Shown one piece after another: positions 49,835 to 58,891 of a stretch of DNA of 64,000 bases. A model generated the notes under the pieces. It was not told the origin of the DNA and searched no databases. It saw nothing but the letters and a program-made list of their open reading frames with translations. Where the stretch lies: positions 186,001-250,000 of the forward strand of contig NZ_JBAHWA010000001.1 of the NCBI RefSeq assembly GCF_036697405.1. Reading direction: 5' to 3'. Numbering within the stretch: position 1 is the first letter of the stretch; the number at the start of each line of letters is the position of its first letter. The position numbers were made by a program, and so were the translations under genes. Source of the DNA: Lysobacter sp036697405. Its GTDB lineage: Bacteria; Pseudomonadota; Gammaproteobacteria; Xanthomonadales; Xanthomonadaceae.

Positions 49835-50791
49835 ATGAAGGCTTTCGTGCGCGGCGCCGCCGCGCTGATCACCACCGCCGTCGCGCTGAGCAGCGCGGCC
49901 GCCATTGCCCAGGACAAGACCGTGCTGACCACCGAACGCGAAAAGATCAGCTATGCGATCGGCCTGGACGTAGGCAAGTCGATCAAGCCCGTGGGTCCGG
50001 ACCTGGACATCGCCGCGTTCGAAAAGGCGGTGCGCAACAGCTTCGACGGCGGCAAGCCGCTGATCAGCGAAGACGACGCCCGCGCCACCGATCAGGCCCT
50101 GCGCGCGCGCGTGGCCGCGCGCGACGGCAAGTCGGCGCCGGGCACCGCCCCGGGCACGCCGCCGCCGGCGCCGCCGGCCGTGGCCAAGGACAAGGTCAGC
50201 CAACTGGTCGGCGGCTACATGGTCGGCCCCTCGCTGGCGCCGATCAAAGCCGAGATCGAAGTGCCGCTGCTGATGCAGGCCGTGCGCACCGTGCTGGCCG
50301 ACGGCAAGCCGCTGCTGAGCGAGGCCGAGGAAAAGACCGTGCTGACCGCCTTCAGCGATCGCATGCGCAAGAAGATCGAGGCCGAAGCGGCCGCCGCGGG
50401 CGACAAGAACCGCGTCGCCGGCGCCGAGTTCCTGGCCAAGAACAAGGCGGTCAAGGGCGTGTTCACTACCCCGTCGGGCCTGCAGTACATGGTGCTGCGC
50501 GCCGGTTCGGGCGCGCGTCCCAAGCCGGGCGACCGCGTGCGCGTGAACTACAAGGGCTCGCTGCTGGACGGCACCGTGTTCGACAGCTCCTACGACCGCG
50601 GCCAGCCGGCCGACTTCGGTTTGAACCAAGTCATCCAGGGCTGGTCCGAAGGCGTGGCGATGATGAACGTGGGCGCGAAGTTCCGCTTCTGGATCCCGGC
50701 CGAACTGGCCTACGGCCCCAAGGGCGCGCCGCCCAGCATCGGTCCGAACGCCACTTTGACCTTCGACGTCGAACTGGTCGAGATCCTTTGA
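49835..50791 (+). CDS. FKBP-type peptidyl-prolyl isomerase with duplicated N-domain
   Basis: The product is 318 aa. ATG 49835 is preceded by AAGGAGTA. A signal peptide (MKAFVRGAAALITTAVALSSAAAIA) targets it to the periplasm. Two FKBP_N-like helical dimerisation segments are seen, around residues 28-85 (EREKISYAIGLDVGKSI) and 110-170 (AKDKVSQLVGGYMVGPSL), separated by a Pro-rich linker. The FKBP catalytic domain is C-terminal (SGLQYMVLRAGSGARPKPGDRVRVNYKGSLLDGTVFDSS). Most Mip/FkpA-type proteins have only one FKBP_N unit. A second FKBP gene follows. Confidence 0.9.
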   Translation: MKAFVRGAAALITTAVALSSAAAIAQDKTVLTTEREKISYAIGLDVGKSIKPVGPDLDIAAFEKAVRNSFDGGKPLISEDDARATDQALRARVAARDGKSAPGTAPGTPPPAPPAVAKDKVSQLVGGYMVGPSLAPIKAEIEVPLLMQAVRTVLADGKPLLSEAEEKTVLTAFSDRMRKKIEAEAAAAGDKNRVAGAEFLAKNKAVKGVFTTPSGLQYMVLRAGSGARPKPGDRVRVNYKGSLLDGTVFDSSYDRGQPADFGLNQVIQGWSEGVAMMNVGAKFRFWIPAELAYGPKGAPPSIGPNATLTFDVELVEIL

Positions 50792-50936
50792 TGCCAGGGT
50801 GTCCGGCGTCACGGCGTCGGGCACGCGCGGCATGCGATAAGCGATACGTTCAGCTGGCCGCTGGCACTTTGGCGGCTCCCCCGATGCAAGACGGCATGAC
50901 CGAGCAGGCATGCCCACCCACCAGGAGTTCCGTTTG

Positions 50937-51740
50937 ATGAAGCCCTTCCTGCGCCACACCGCCCTCGCGCTCGCCGTGGGTTCGTTGGTCCTGTTCGCCG
51001 CCGGCTGCGACAAGAAGCCTGGCGAAAAGGCCGATGCGGCCAAATCCGAAACCGCTAAGGACGAAGGCAAGGGCGACGTCAAGAACATCCCCGGCCTGGC
51101 CACCGAGAAGGAGCAGGTCAGCTACATGATCGGCCTGGACATCGCCAAGTCGCTGGAGATGGCCAAGGACGAGATCGACCTGGACACCATCAACAAGGCC
51201 ATGAAGACCGTGCTGGCCGGCGAGAAGCCGCTGATGGACGAAAAGCAGGCCGCGGAAGTGCGCGACAGCTTCGCCCAGAAGATCCAGGCCAAGCAGATCG
51301 CCAAGATGATGGCCGAGGCCAAGAAGAACCTCACCGACGGCGAGGCCTTCCTGGCCGCCAACGGCAAGAAGCCGGGCGTGGTCACCACCGCCTCGGGCCT
51401 GCAGTACCAGGTGCTGACCGAAGGCAAGGGCGCCAAGCCCAAGCCCACCGACATGGTGCGCGTGCACTACAAGGGCACCTTGCTGGACGGCAAGCAGTTC
51501 GACAGCTCCTACGAGCGCAACCAGCCGGTCGAGTTCCCGCTGCAGCAGGTGGTGCCGGGCTGGCAGGAAGGCATCGCGCTGATGCCGGTGGGCAGCAAGT
51601 ACAAGCTGTGGATTCCGAGCAAGCTCGGCTACGGCGAGAAGGGCACCCCGGGCGGTCCGATTCCGCCCAATTCGGTGCTGGTGTTCGAGGTCGAGCTGCT
51701 CGACGTGCTCGGCGGCGGCCCCAAGCCCGGCGGCAAGTAA
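50937..51740 (+). CDS. FKBP-type (Mip/FkpA-like) peptidyl-prolyl isomerase lipoprotein
   Basis: The product is 267 aa. The ATG at 50937 follows CAGGAG. It has a lipoprotein signal (LVLFAAGC), an acidic and Lys-rich linker, one FKBP_N dimerisation domain (about 55-130) and a C-terminal FKBP domain (SGLQYQVLTEGKGAKPKPTDMVRVHYKGTLLDG, then GYGEKGTPGGPIPPNSVLVFEVELLDV). It is likely an outer-membrane or periplasmic chaperone for folding exported proteins. It is paralogous to the preceding gene. Confidence 0.92.
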   Translation: MKPFLRHTALALAVGSLVLFAAGCDKKPGEKADAAKSETAKDEGKGDVKNIPGLATEKEQVSYMIGLDIAKSLEMAKDEIDLDTINKAMKTVLAGEKPLMDEKQAAEVRDSFAQKIQAKQIAKMMAEAKKNLTDGEAFLAANGKKPGVVTTASGLQYQVLTEGKGAKPKPTDMVRVHYKGTLLDGKQFDSSYERNQPVEFPLQQVVPGWQEGIALMPVGSKYKLWIPSKLGYGEKGTPGGPIPPNSVLVFEVELLDVLGGGPKPGGK

Positions 51741-51818
51741 GCAACCGCGCCTCGTGCGCACGCGCGTCCGGCGGCGGAGTTCGCCGGGCGCGAACGCAAC
51801 AGAACCAGAGAGCCCGAC

Positions 51819-53165
51819 ATGCGCGTTACGATTTTCGGCACCGGTTACGTGGGCTTGGTCACCGGTACCTGCCTGGCCGACGTCGGCCACGACGTGGTCT
51901 GCGTCGACATCGACACGGCCAAGGTCGACGGCCTGAACCGGGGCGTGATTCCGATCTACGAGCCCGGCCTGGAGCCGATGGTCAAGGCCAATCACGCCGC
52001 CGGCCGTCTGCACTTCACCACCGACGCCGCCGCCGCGATCGCGCACGCCGACATGATCTTCATCGCGGTCGGCACGCCGCCCGACGAGGACGGCAGCGCC
52101 GACCTGCAGTATGTGCTGGCCGTGGCCCGCACCATCGGCTGCCACATCGAGCGCGCGGTGGTGGTGGTCAACAAATCGACCGTGCCGGTGGGCACCGCCG
52201 ACAAGGTCCGGGCCGCGATCGCCGCCGAGCTGGCCCAGCGCGGGGTCGAGGTCGGTTTCGACGTCGCCTCCAACCCGGAATTCCTGAAGGAGGGCGATGC
52301 GGTCAACGACTGCATGCGTCCGGACCGCATCGTGGTCGGTGCTTCCAATCCGGTCGCGGTCGAGAAACTCAAGCGCCTGTACGCGCCGTTCAACCGCAAT
52401 CACGAGCGCATCGTGGTGATGGACGTGCGTTCGGCCGAGCTGACCAAGTACGCCGCCAACGCGATGCTGGCGACCAAGATCAGCTTCATGAACGAGATCG
52501 CCAACATCGCCGAGAAGGTCGGCGCCGATATCGAAATGGTCCGCCAGGGCATCGGTTCGGATCCGCGCATCGGCTGGCACTTCATCTATCCGGGCGCCGG
52601 CTACGGCGGCTCCTGCTTCCCCAAGGACGTGCAGGCGCTGGCGCGTACCGCCCAGCACAGCGGCTATCGCGCGCGCCTGCTGGATGCGGTGGAGGCGGTC
52701 AACGACAGCCAGAAGGGCCACCTGTTCGAACTGATCCAGCGCCACTACGGCGGCGATATCCGGGGCAAGACCTTCGCGGTCTGGGGCCTGGCCTTCAAGC
52801 CCAATACCGACGACATGCGCGAGGCCTCCAGCCGGCGCCTGCTGAGCCAGTTGTGGGAGGCCGGCGCCAAGGTGCGGGCCTACGACCCGGAAGCCAGCGA
52901 AGAAGCCCAGCGCATCTTCGGCGAGCGCGACGACCTGGTGCTGTGCGATTCCTCGCGCGCGGCCCTGGCCGACGCCGACGCCCTGGTCGTGGTCACCGAG
53001 TGGAAACAGTTCCGCAGCCCCGATTTCGCGCGCGTGCGCAACGCGCTCGCCGATGCGGTGATCTTCGACGGCCGCAATCTCTATCACCCCGATGAAGTCG
53101 AGTCGGCGGGCCTGGCCTATTACGGCATCGGCCGCGGCCGCTCGATCCTGCTGGAAACGCCGTGA
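51819..53165 (+). CDS. ugd: UDP-glucose 6-dehydrogenase
   Basis: The product is 448 aa. It oxidises UDP-glucose to UDP-glucuronate in two NAD steps for envelope polysaccharides. The N-terminal Rossmann motif is FGTGYVGLVTG. The catalytic Cys266 is in YGGSCFPKD, preceded by conserved NPEFLKEGDAV and AELTKYAANAMLATKISFMNEIAN. The length is typical. The stop overlaps the start of slyX as GTGA. Confidence 0.95.
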   Translation: MRVTIFGTGYVGLVTGTCLADVGHDVVCVDIDTAKVDGLNRGVIPIYEPGLEPMVKANHAAGRLHFTTDAAAAIAHADMIFIAVGTPPDEDGSADLQYVLAVARTIGCHIERAVVVVNKSTVPVGTADKVRAAIAAELAQRGVEVGFDVASNPEFLKEGDAVNDCMRPDRIVVGASNPVAVEKLKRLYAPFNRNHERIVVMDVRSAELTKYAANAMLATKISFMNEIANIAEKVGADIEMVRQGIGSDPRIGWHFIYPGAGYGGSCFPKDVQALARTAQHSGYRARLLDAVEAVNDSQKGHLFELIQRHYGGDIRGKTFAVWGLAFKPNTDDMREASSRRLLSQLWEAGAKVRAYDPEASEEAQRIFGERDDLVLCDSSRAALADADALVVVTEWKQFRSPDFARVRNALADAVIFDGRNLYHPDEVESAGLAYYGIGRGRSILLETP

Positions 53166-53410
53166 GCGCCGACCTCGCCAACGCCGAGGCCGAACGGCGC
53201 CTGATCGACCTGGAAACGCGGCTCGCGTTCCAGGAGCACGCGCTGCTCGAGCTCAGCGACGCGCTCGCCGCCGCGCGCGACGAAGAAGCGCGCACCACGC
53301 TGCTGCTGCACCGCGCTTTGGAAGAACTGCGCCAACTGCGCATGGCCCTGTCCAGCGGCGGTCCGGTCGGCAACGACGCCGCCAGCGAACCGCCGCCGCC
53401 GCACTACTGA
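53162..53410 (+). CDS. slyX: SlyX family protein
   Basis: The product is 82 aa from GTG 53162, overlapping the ugd stop as GTGA. The coiled-coil SlyX layout is evident: RLIDLETRLAFQEHALLELSDALA, then a Leu-rich heptad stretch, and the conserved terminal PPPPHY. SlyX is a small cytoplasmic protein of unclear role. The C-terminal PPHY is diagnostic. Linkage with ugd is not obviously functional. Confidence 0.87.
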   Translation: MSADLANAEAERRLIDLETRLAFQEHALLELSDALAAARDEEARTTLLLHRALEELRQLRMALSSGGPVGNDAASEPPPPHY

Positions 53411-53490
53411 ACGGGGCGGCGCGTTCACCGCGATCGCCCGCGCTCGTTGAATCCCTTATCCACGCACGTCCCAGCCGAAGATCCAAGCCG

Positions 53491-54213
53491 ATGAGCGACA
53501 CACTGCGCGACCAATTGTTAGGCCTGGGCTTCAAGCCGGCGCCCAAGCCCGAGCGGCCCGAGCGGCCCGAGCGCGGCAACGATCCCAAGCGCGGCGGCAG
53601 CGGTCGTCGCGACGGCAAGCCCGCGCAGGGCGCGCGCAGCGACGCGCGCGCCCTGGGCGGCAAGCCCGCCCAGCCGGGCCCGCACCGCCACGAACAGCGC
53701 CGCGGCCCGGGCGGCAAGTCGGCCGGCAAGCCCGGCGCCAGACCCGCGCAGGCGGGCCAGCCGGGGCAGGGCAAGCCGCGCTCGCGCGAGGACATCGACC
53801 TGGCCAAGGCCTACGCCATCCGCGCCCAGCGCGAGAAGGACGAACGCATCGCCGCCGAGCAGGCCAAGCAGGAAGAGGCGCGCCTGCGCCGCGAGGCGCG
53901 CGCGCGCCTGAGCGAGCTGGTCAAGGGCCAGGCGCTGAACGTGCCGGACGCCGAGATCGCGCGCCACTTCCCCTACGGCGGCAAGATCAAGCGCATCTAC
54001 GTCACCCCCGACCAGCTCAAGGCGCTCAACGCCGGCGAACTGGGCGTGCTGCAGATGGACGGCCGCTACGTGCTGGTGAGCGCGCAGATGCTGGCCCAGG
54101 CCGAGGAAGTGTTCGCGCCCGCGGTCGCGCTCAAGGTCGACCCGAACGCGCCCGCGCAGGACGATCCCTATGCCGATCCGCAGTACCAGGTGCCCGACGA
54201 TCTGGTCTGGTAA
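53491..54213 (+). CDS. DUF2058 (YaiL) family nucleoid-associated-like protein
   Basis: The product is 240 aa. It starts MSDTLRDQLLGLGF, the DUF2058 opening. A long Lys, Arg, Gly and Pro-rich linker (about 18-95) separates it from the conserved C-terminal domain: LVKGQALNVPDAEIARHFPYGGKIKRIYVTPDQLKALNAGELGVLQMDGRYVLV. The basic linker suggests binding to nucleic acid, but the function is unknown. The ATG at 53491 begins the recognised domain. Confidence 0.87.
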   Translation: MSDTLRDQLLGLGFKPAPKPERPERPERGNDPKRGGSGRRDGKPAQGARSDARALGGKPAQPGPHRHEQRRGPGGKSAGKPGARPAQAGQPGQGKPRSREDIDLAKAYAIRAQREKDERIAAEQAKQEEARLRREARARLSELVKGQALNVPDAEIARHFPYGGKIKRIYVTPDQLKALNAGELGVLQMDGRYVLVSAQMLAQAEEVFAPAVALKVDPNAPAQDDPYADPQYQVPDDLVW

Positions 54214-54294
54214 GGTCGCGCTGCCCCGGTCCGCCCGTTCCGATCAACCCGCGCCGCGCGACGGCGCACGCGGCTCGTCCGCGAATGGATTCCG

Positions 54295-56415
54295 ATGCGC
54301 GTAGACGAGCGTCAGTCAGACTATCTGCCGTATATCGACGGCCTGCGCGCCGTCGCCGTGCTCGCGGTGGTCGCCTACCACCTCAACGCGGTCTGGCTGC
54401 CGGGCGGCTTCACCGGCGTCGACATCTTCTTCGTCATTTCCGGTTTCGTGGTCAGCGCTTCGGTCGCGCGTTTCCCGCGCGCCGGCTTCTTCGAATCGCT
54501 GCTGCGTTTCTACGCGCGCCGCCTGCGCCGGATCGCGCCGGCGCTGATCGTCTGCCTGCTCGCCACCGTGGCGGTCAGCGCGCTGTTCATCCCCGAGGCC
54601 TGGCTCAGCGAGACCAGCCGCAACACCGGGCGCATGGCCTTCTTCGGGCTCAGCAATTTCGTCCTGGCCGCGACCGGCAACGACTATTTCTCGCCCAAGG
54701 TCGAGTTCAATCCCTACACGCACACCTGGTCGCTGGGCGTGGAGGAACAGTTCTATGTGGTGTTCCCGCTGCTGTTCCTGGCCTGGAGCTACGGCGCGCG
54801 CAAACGCTGGATCTCGCTGGCGCTGTTCGCCGTCGGCGCGGTCGTCTCGCTGTGGTACGCGCGCGGATTGAGCCAGGCCGGCGACCGCGCGGTCGAGGCC
54901 TTCTATCTGAGCACCAGCCGCTTCTGGCAGCTCGGCGCGGGCGTGCTGCTGTACCAGGCGCTGAGCCTGGCCGGGGTATCGGCGCGCACGGGCGAGGGCG
55001 GTGCGCGCGCCTGGATCTGGTTGCGCTCGGCCGGACTGGCGCTGGCGGCGCTGCTGATCGCGGCCGGCTTCGTGCATGCGCGGCCCGGGCACTCGCCCTG
55101 GCCCGACGGCCTGTGGCCGGTGCTGGGCACGCTGTTGCTGCTGGGCCTGCTGTACGCGGGCGGCGCGGGCGGCTGGCTCGGGCGTTTGCTGTCGACCGCG
55201 CCGGCGGTCGGGGTGGGGCGCATTTCGTATTCGCTGTACCTGTGGCATTGGCCGGTGTTCGTGCTGTTCCGCTGGACCCTGGGCCTGGAATCGGCCGGCA
55301 CGCGCGCGCTCGCGCTGGGGTTGGCGTTCGCGCTTGCGGTGGCCTCCTATCGCCTGGTCGAGCGCCCGCTGCGCCATGCCGCGCCGCTGGTGCGCATGCG
55401 CAACTGGGGCTTCGTGACCGCATCGGTGCTGGTGGTGTTCGCCTCCAGCGCGATCTACCGGCACGTCGCGCGCCATGCGCAGGACTACTCGCTGAGCGTG
55501 GTCAGCCGCAACGCCGACGACTGGTATCCCTACGGGCCGCAGACCGATCCGGCTTATCCGGGCTGCAAGCTGGGCTCGCGCACCGAACAGATCCAGGGCG
55601 GCGCGGCGTGGGTCTACGAACGCAGCGGCTGCACGCCGGCGCCGACGGACGCGCGCCGCGTGTTCGTGGCCGGCGATTCGCATGCCGGCGGCTACTCGGA
55701 ACTGCTGCAGCGCTCGGTGCTGGCCAGCGGACGCTCGGTGACGCTGTACTTCGCCGGCGGCTGCGGCGTGGCCGGCCTGGTCGACCGCCGCGAGTTCGAC
55801 AACCCGCAGTGCCGCGGCTACGTGGACGCGGTCGTGGCCGATGTGACGCGCAAGGCGCGCAGCGGCGACGTGCTGTTCCTGCCGGCGCTGCGCCTGCCGC
55901 GCCTGTCCGAGCAGTGGATGCTGTTCGACGAGCGCGCCGCGGTGGGCACGGCCTTCGGCGCCGATGCCGAGGCCTCGCGGCGGCAGGGCGTGACGGCCGC
56001 GATCGAGCGCCTGCGCCCGCTCGCCCAGCGCGGCGTGCGCATCGTATTCGAAGCGCCCAAGCCCCTGTTGCGCGCGCCGCCTTACCGCTGCTCGGACTGG
56101 TTCAACCGCGACAACCCGATCTGCGCGCGCGGGCTGAGCGTGGAGCGCGACTTCCTGCAGCGCTATCGCGCCCCCAGCCTGGCCGCGCTGCAGCAGATCG
56201 CCGCGCAGTTGCCGGGCGCCAGCGTCTGGGATCCGTTTCCGGTGCTATGCCCGGGTCCGGCCTGCGCCGCGCAGCGCGAGGGCCGCCCGCTGTATTTCGA
56301 CGGCGACCATCTCAGCGGCTACGGCAACCGGGTACTGCTGCCGAGTTTCGCCGCGCATCTGGACGGGTTGAGGGCCGGCGCGGCCGCGCCGGCGGTGGCC
56401 GCGGACGGGCATTGA
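54295..56415 (+). CDS. Acyltransferase-3 (OafA-type) with C-terminal SGNH domain
   Basis: The product is 706 aa. The N-terminal half is a ten-helix acyltransferase-3 domain with YIDGLRAVAVLAVVAYHL, the catalytic His and RLRRIAPAL. The C-terminal periplasmic part has a SGNH esterase block: GDSHAGG (Ser462) and the DGDHLSGYG motif near the end. OafA-type proteins O-acetylate lipopolysaccharide or other surface glycans. The ATG at 54295 has a weak ribosome site. The acceptor is unknown. Confidence 0.9.
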   Translation: MRVDERQSDYLPYIDGLRAVAVLAVVAYHLNAVWLPGGFTGVDIFFVISGFVVSASVARFPRAGFFESLLRFYARRLRRIAPALIVCLLATVAVSALFIPEAWLSETSRNTGRMAFFGLSNFVLAATGNDYFSPKVEFNPYTHTWSLGVEEQFYVVFPLLFLAWSYGARKRWISLALFAVGAVVSLWYARGLSQAGDRAVEAFYLSTSRFWQLGAGVLLYQALSLAGVSARTGEGGARAWIWLRSAGLALAALLIAAGFVHARPGHSPWPDGLWPVLGTLLLLGLLYAGGAGGWLGRLLSTAPAVGVGRISYSLYLWHWPVFVLFRWTLGLESAGTRALALGLAFALAVASYRLVERPLRHAAPLVRMRNWGFVTASVLVVFASSAIYRHVARHAQDYSLSVVSRNADDWYPYGPQTDPAYPGCKLGSRTEQIQGGAAWVYERSGCTPAPTDARRVFVAGDSHAGGYSELLQRSVLASGRSVTLYFAGGCGVAGLVDRREFDNPQCRGYVDAVVADVTRKARSGDVLFLPALRLPRLSEQWMLFDERAAVGTAFGADAEASRRQGVTAAIERLRPLAQRGVRIVFEAPKPLLRAPPYRCSDWFNRDNPICARGLSVERDFLQRYRAPSLAALQQIAAQLPGASVWDPFPVLCPGPACAAQREGRPLYFDGDHLSGYGNRVLLPSFAAHLDGLRAGAAAPAVAADGH

Positions 56416-56438
56416 GGTCGGGGGCCTCGCGCCCCGGC

Positions 56439-57296
56439 TCAAGCGGCCCGCATCGCCCGTGCCGCGTCCGGATCGGTCCGCGCCGGACGCATGCGCGCGA
56501 TCATCGCCGCGATCGCCTGCGCGGTTTCCAGCGGCCGCTCCATCGGAAACAGATGGCTGCCTTCGATCCAGGCCCAGCGTTCGCCGACCAGGCGGCGGGT
56601 GGCGGCACTGCCGGCATGGCGCAGCTCGCGCGAGCGCGTGCCGGCCAGGAAGGCCACCGGCACGCGTAATCGCGTCGCCAGATCGCTGAGCGCAGTGGTG
56701 GGCAGGCTGCGATAGATCGCGTACTCGGTCTCGCGCACGAACGCGAGCTCGCGCGTGCCGTCGTCGGCCACGCGGGTGCCGTGCTCGACGTAATCCTCCA
56801 GTACGCGCGGATGCCAGCGCGCGAACGCGGGCTTGGCCTGGAAATGCGCGCGCACCGCGTCGCGGTCGGGCCAGTGCTTGCGCCGTTGCAGGGTCGCGCG
56901 TATCGGCATCAGCAGGTTGTCCAGGCCGGTGCGGCGACCGATCGAGACCAACTGCGCGCGCCAGCCCGCGATCAGCGGCGAGTCCAGCATCACCACGCCG
57001 GCCACGCGCGCGCGCAGCGCGCTGTCGGCCAGGCGATGCGCGGCGAGCAGGCTCAGGTAACCGCCCAGGGAATGCCCGACCAGCCATATCCGCGGCGCGT
57101 CGCCGGCCGCGGCCCGCACGCGCGCGACCAGTTCGTCGACCAGGTGCGGCCAATCCGGCGTCACCGGATAGCGCGGATCGTGGCCGATGCGCTCCGGCCG
57201 CACGACCCGGTAATCGGCCGCGAGCGTGTCCAGCATCAGTGCGTAGACCGGCGCCGGAAAGCCGTTGGCGTGCGAGAACAGCAGCAGATCGTGCAT
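56439..57296 (-). CDS. Alpha/beta hydrolase
   Basis: The product is 285 aa. Nucleophile Ser76 is in GHSLGGY; a late Gly-Ser-His-Leu-Phe segment (EGSHLFPMERP) supplies the catalytic His. It is cytoplasmic, and its substrate is unknown. It opens with LLLFSHANGFPAPVY, which is typical of serine esterase/AB-hydrolase-1 proteins. The ATG is at 57296. It converges on the acyltransferase gene. Confidence 0.88.
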   Translation of the reverse strand: MHDLLLFSHANGFPAPVYALMLDTLAADYRVVRPERIGHDPRYPVTPDWPHLVDELVARVRAAAGDAPRIWLVGHSLGGYLSLLAAHRLADSALRARVAGVVMLDSPLIAGWRAQLVSIGRRTGLDNLLMPIRATLQRRKHWPDRDAVRAHFQAKPAFARWHPRVLEDYVEHGTRVADDGTRELAFVRETEYAIYRSLPTTALSDLATRLRVPVAFLAGTRSRELRHAGSAATRRLVGERWAWIEGSHLFPMERPLETAQAIAAMIARMRPARTDPDAARAMRAA

Positions 57297-57531
57297 GAGC
57301 GGTCGCGAAGATGGGCGAGTGCGCCCGGGTTCGGGATAACCATACCATTGCGTACGGTGAGGCGGTAGCGGTCGCGGCCGACGCCGCGGGGCGCGAGCCG
57401 CGCCCGGATCGACGCAGGCGGCTCACGTGTCGGCGCAAGTCGCTGGCGGTGAGAACGCGCTTGCCTAGGATGGTCCCGGGCCGAGCTTCGGCCTTGCCTG
57501 TTCGCACCACAAACCTATCGAGAGGGAACTC

Positions 57532-58362
57532 ATGCGCTTCATTCCGTTTGCCGGCCTGACGCTGTCGGGCCTGATCTGCTGTACTTCCGCGCTGGCCTGC
57601 GACACCGTGCTGACGCCCGACGTGATCACCATCAGCGAGTCCGGCAGCTATTGCCTCAACGCCAATCGCGACCGCCCGATCCTGATCACCGCGTCCCAGG
57701 TCGAACTGGATTGCAAGGGGCGCACCGTTTCGCGCCGTCCCGATTCGACCAGCGAATACATCGGCATCCGCGCCGACCTGGGCGACGGCGTCACCATCCG
57801 CAACTGCCGCGTCGACGGTTACCGCAGCGGCATCACCATGACCGTGGAGCGCAGCGCGCAGCTGATCAACAACACCGTCTTGAACTCGACGGAGATCGCG
57901 ATCGGCGTCGCCGGCAGCCGCGACCCGGGCCCGCCGGGCATCCGTCTGACCGGCAACCGCGTGATCGGTTACAAGCTCGGCGACGACGCGTACTCGGTGT
58001 GGACGCCGGCGTTCGACGTGTGGGACGCGCCCGGCGTGCAGCTGATCAACAACGTGGTCGTCGGCTATCGCGGCGCCCGCGGCGTATTGCTCAAGCGCTC
58101 GCCGGACGCGCAGCTGACCGGCAACCAGTTCCTGGACTTCATGGTCGAGGCCAGCGGCGTGATCGCGCTGGACGAGTCGCCGCGCGCGCGCCTGGTCCAC
58201 AACACCGTGGCCATGGACCGGGTCCGCGCGCGCGAGGCCTTCTACGCCAATACCGCCGACCATACCTGCGTGGAGAACATCGCCATCAACACCCAGGGCT
58301 GGGGCAGCGGCTGCGCGGTCTCGCGCCACAACATCGAGCAGCCTTGGATGGGCGAGAACTGA
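57532..58362 (+). CDS. Exported right-handed parallel beta-helix protein
   Basis: The product is 276 aa. ATG 57532 follows GAGAGGGA. A signal peptide (SGLICCTSALA) precedes a series of beta-helix rungs with NNTV, NRVIGY, NNVVVGY, GNQFLDF and HNTVAM, as in pectate-lyase-like and NosD folds. It has Cys residues in CDTVL, YCLN, ELDCKG and NCRV that could form disulfides. No catalytic residues can be assigned, so it may be a binding protein or a polysaccharide lyase. Confidence 0.75.
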   Translation: MRFIPFAGLTLSGLICCTSALACDTVLTPDVITISESGSYCLNANRDRPILITASQVELDCKGRTVSRRPDSTSEYIGIRADLGDGVTIRNCRVDGYRSGITMTVERSAQLINNTVLNSTEIAIGVAGSRDPGPPGIRLTGNRVIGYKLGDDAYSVWTPAFDVWDAPGVQLINNVVVGYRGARGVLLKRSPDAQLTGNQFLDFMVEASGVIALDESPRARLVHNTVAMDRVRAREAFYANTADHTCVENIAINTQGWGSGCAVSRHNIEQPWMGEN

Positions 58363-58891
58363 GCGAGGGAACCGCGACCGGCCGCGGCGCGCGCGAGCGT
58401 CGCGGCCGCTCGTTTCGGGAGGTGGTGCTCGCGGTGGAGCAGGCGGCTGCGGTTGCGGCCAGATTCGTCGCCGCCGTCGGTCAAGACGAGCAGCTACTGG
58501 GTGCGACGCCGATGCCGCCGACCTCGTCAGCGCAGCCGCCATCGCCATCGCGATTTCCGGTTGCCGATACCAGCGCCAACACACGCCACCATTGCTTTTG
58601 CGACAAAAGTCACGTCGCCGCAGGCACAGCGCCATTATTGCGCGCATGATCCAACTCGCTCAGCACGCATACCCATCGCACGAGTCGGCGCAGCCGGCGC
58701 CCGTTCTGGCGCAAATCGCCGCTTATGCGAGAAGGTGCGCGCGGGATTGGGCCTAGGCTGGGACACGGACATCGCCTGCGCTGGCCATGTGCGGCCGTGC
58801 TTGCGGCGAAGACGGGGATCCAGCGACTGCGAAGTCGTGCCTGGCGAGGCCCTGGATCCCCGCCTTCGCCGGAATCACGGCAGCGGCGCCT
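58363..58891. other. Intergenic region with cruciform element
   Basis: 529 bp without a gene I can support. It contains an inverted repeat at 58808-58867 (listed separately). Open frames in it lack ribosome sites and family-like sequence. Confidence 0.5.
58808..58867. repeat. Intergenic inverted repeat with GGATCC arms
   Basis: GAAGACGGGGATCCAG (58808-58823) pairs with CTGGATCCCCGCCTTC (58852-58867) in 15 of 16 positions. The loop holds a second small hairpin (CGACT with AGTCG). This resembles dispersed GGATCCCCGCCTTCG-type elements of Xanthomonadaceae. Confidence 0.7.

Noticed and set aside
58242..58484. Small minus-strand open frame after the beta-helix gene
   Set aside because: It overlaps the 3' end of the beta-helix gene on the other strand and has no ribosome site or similarity.
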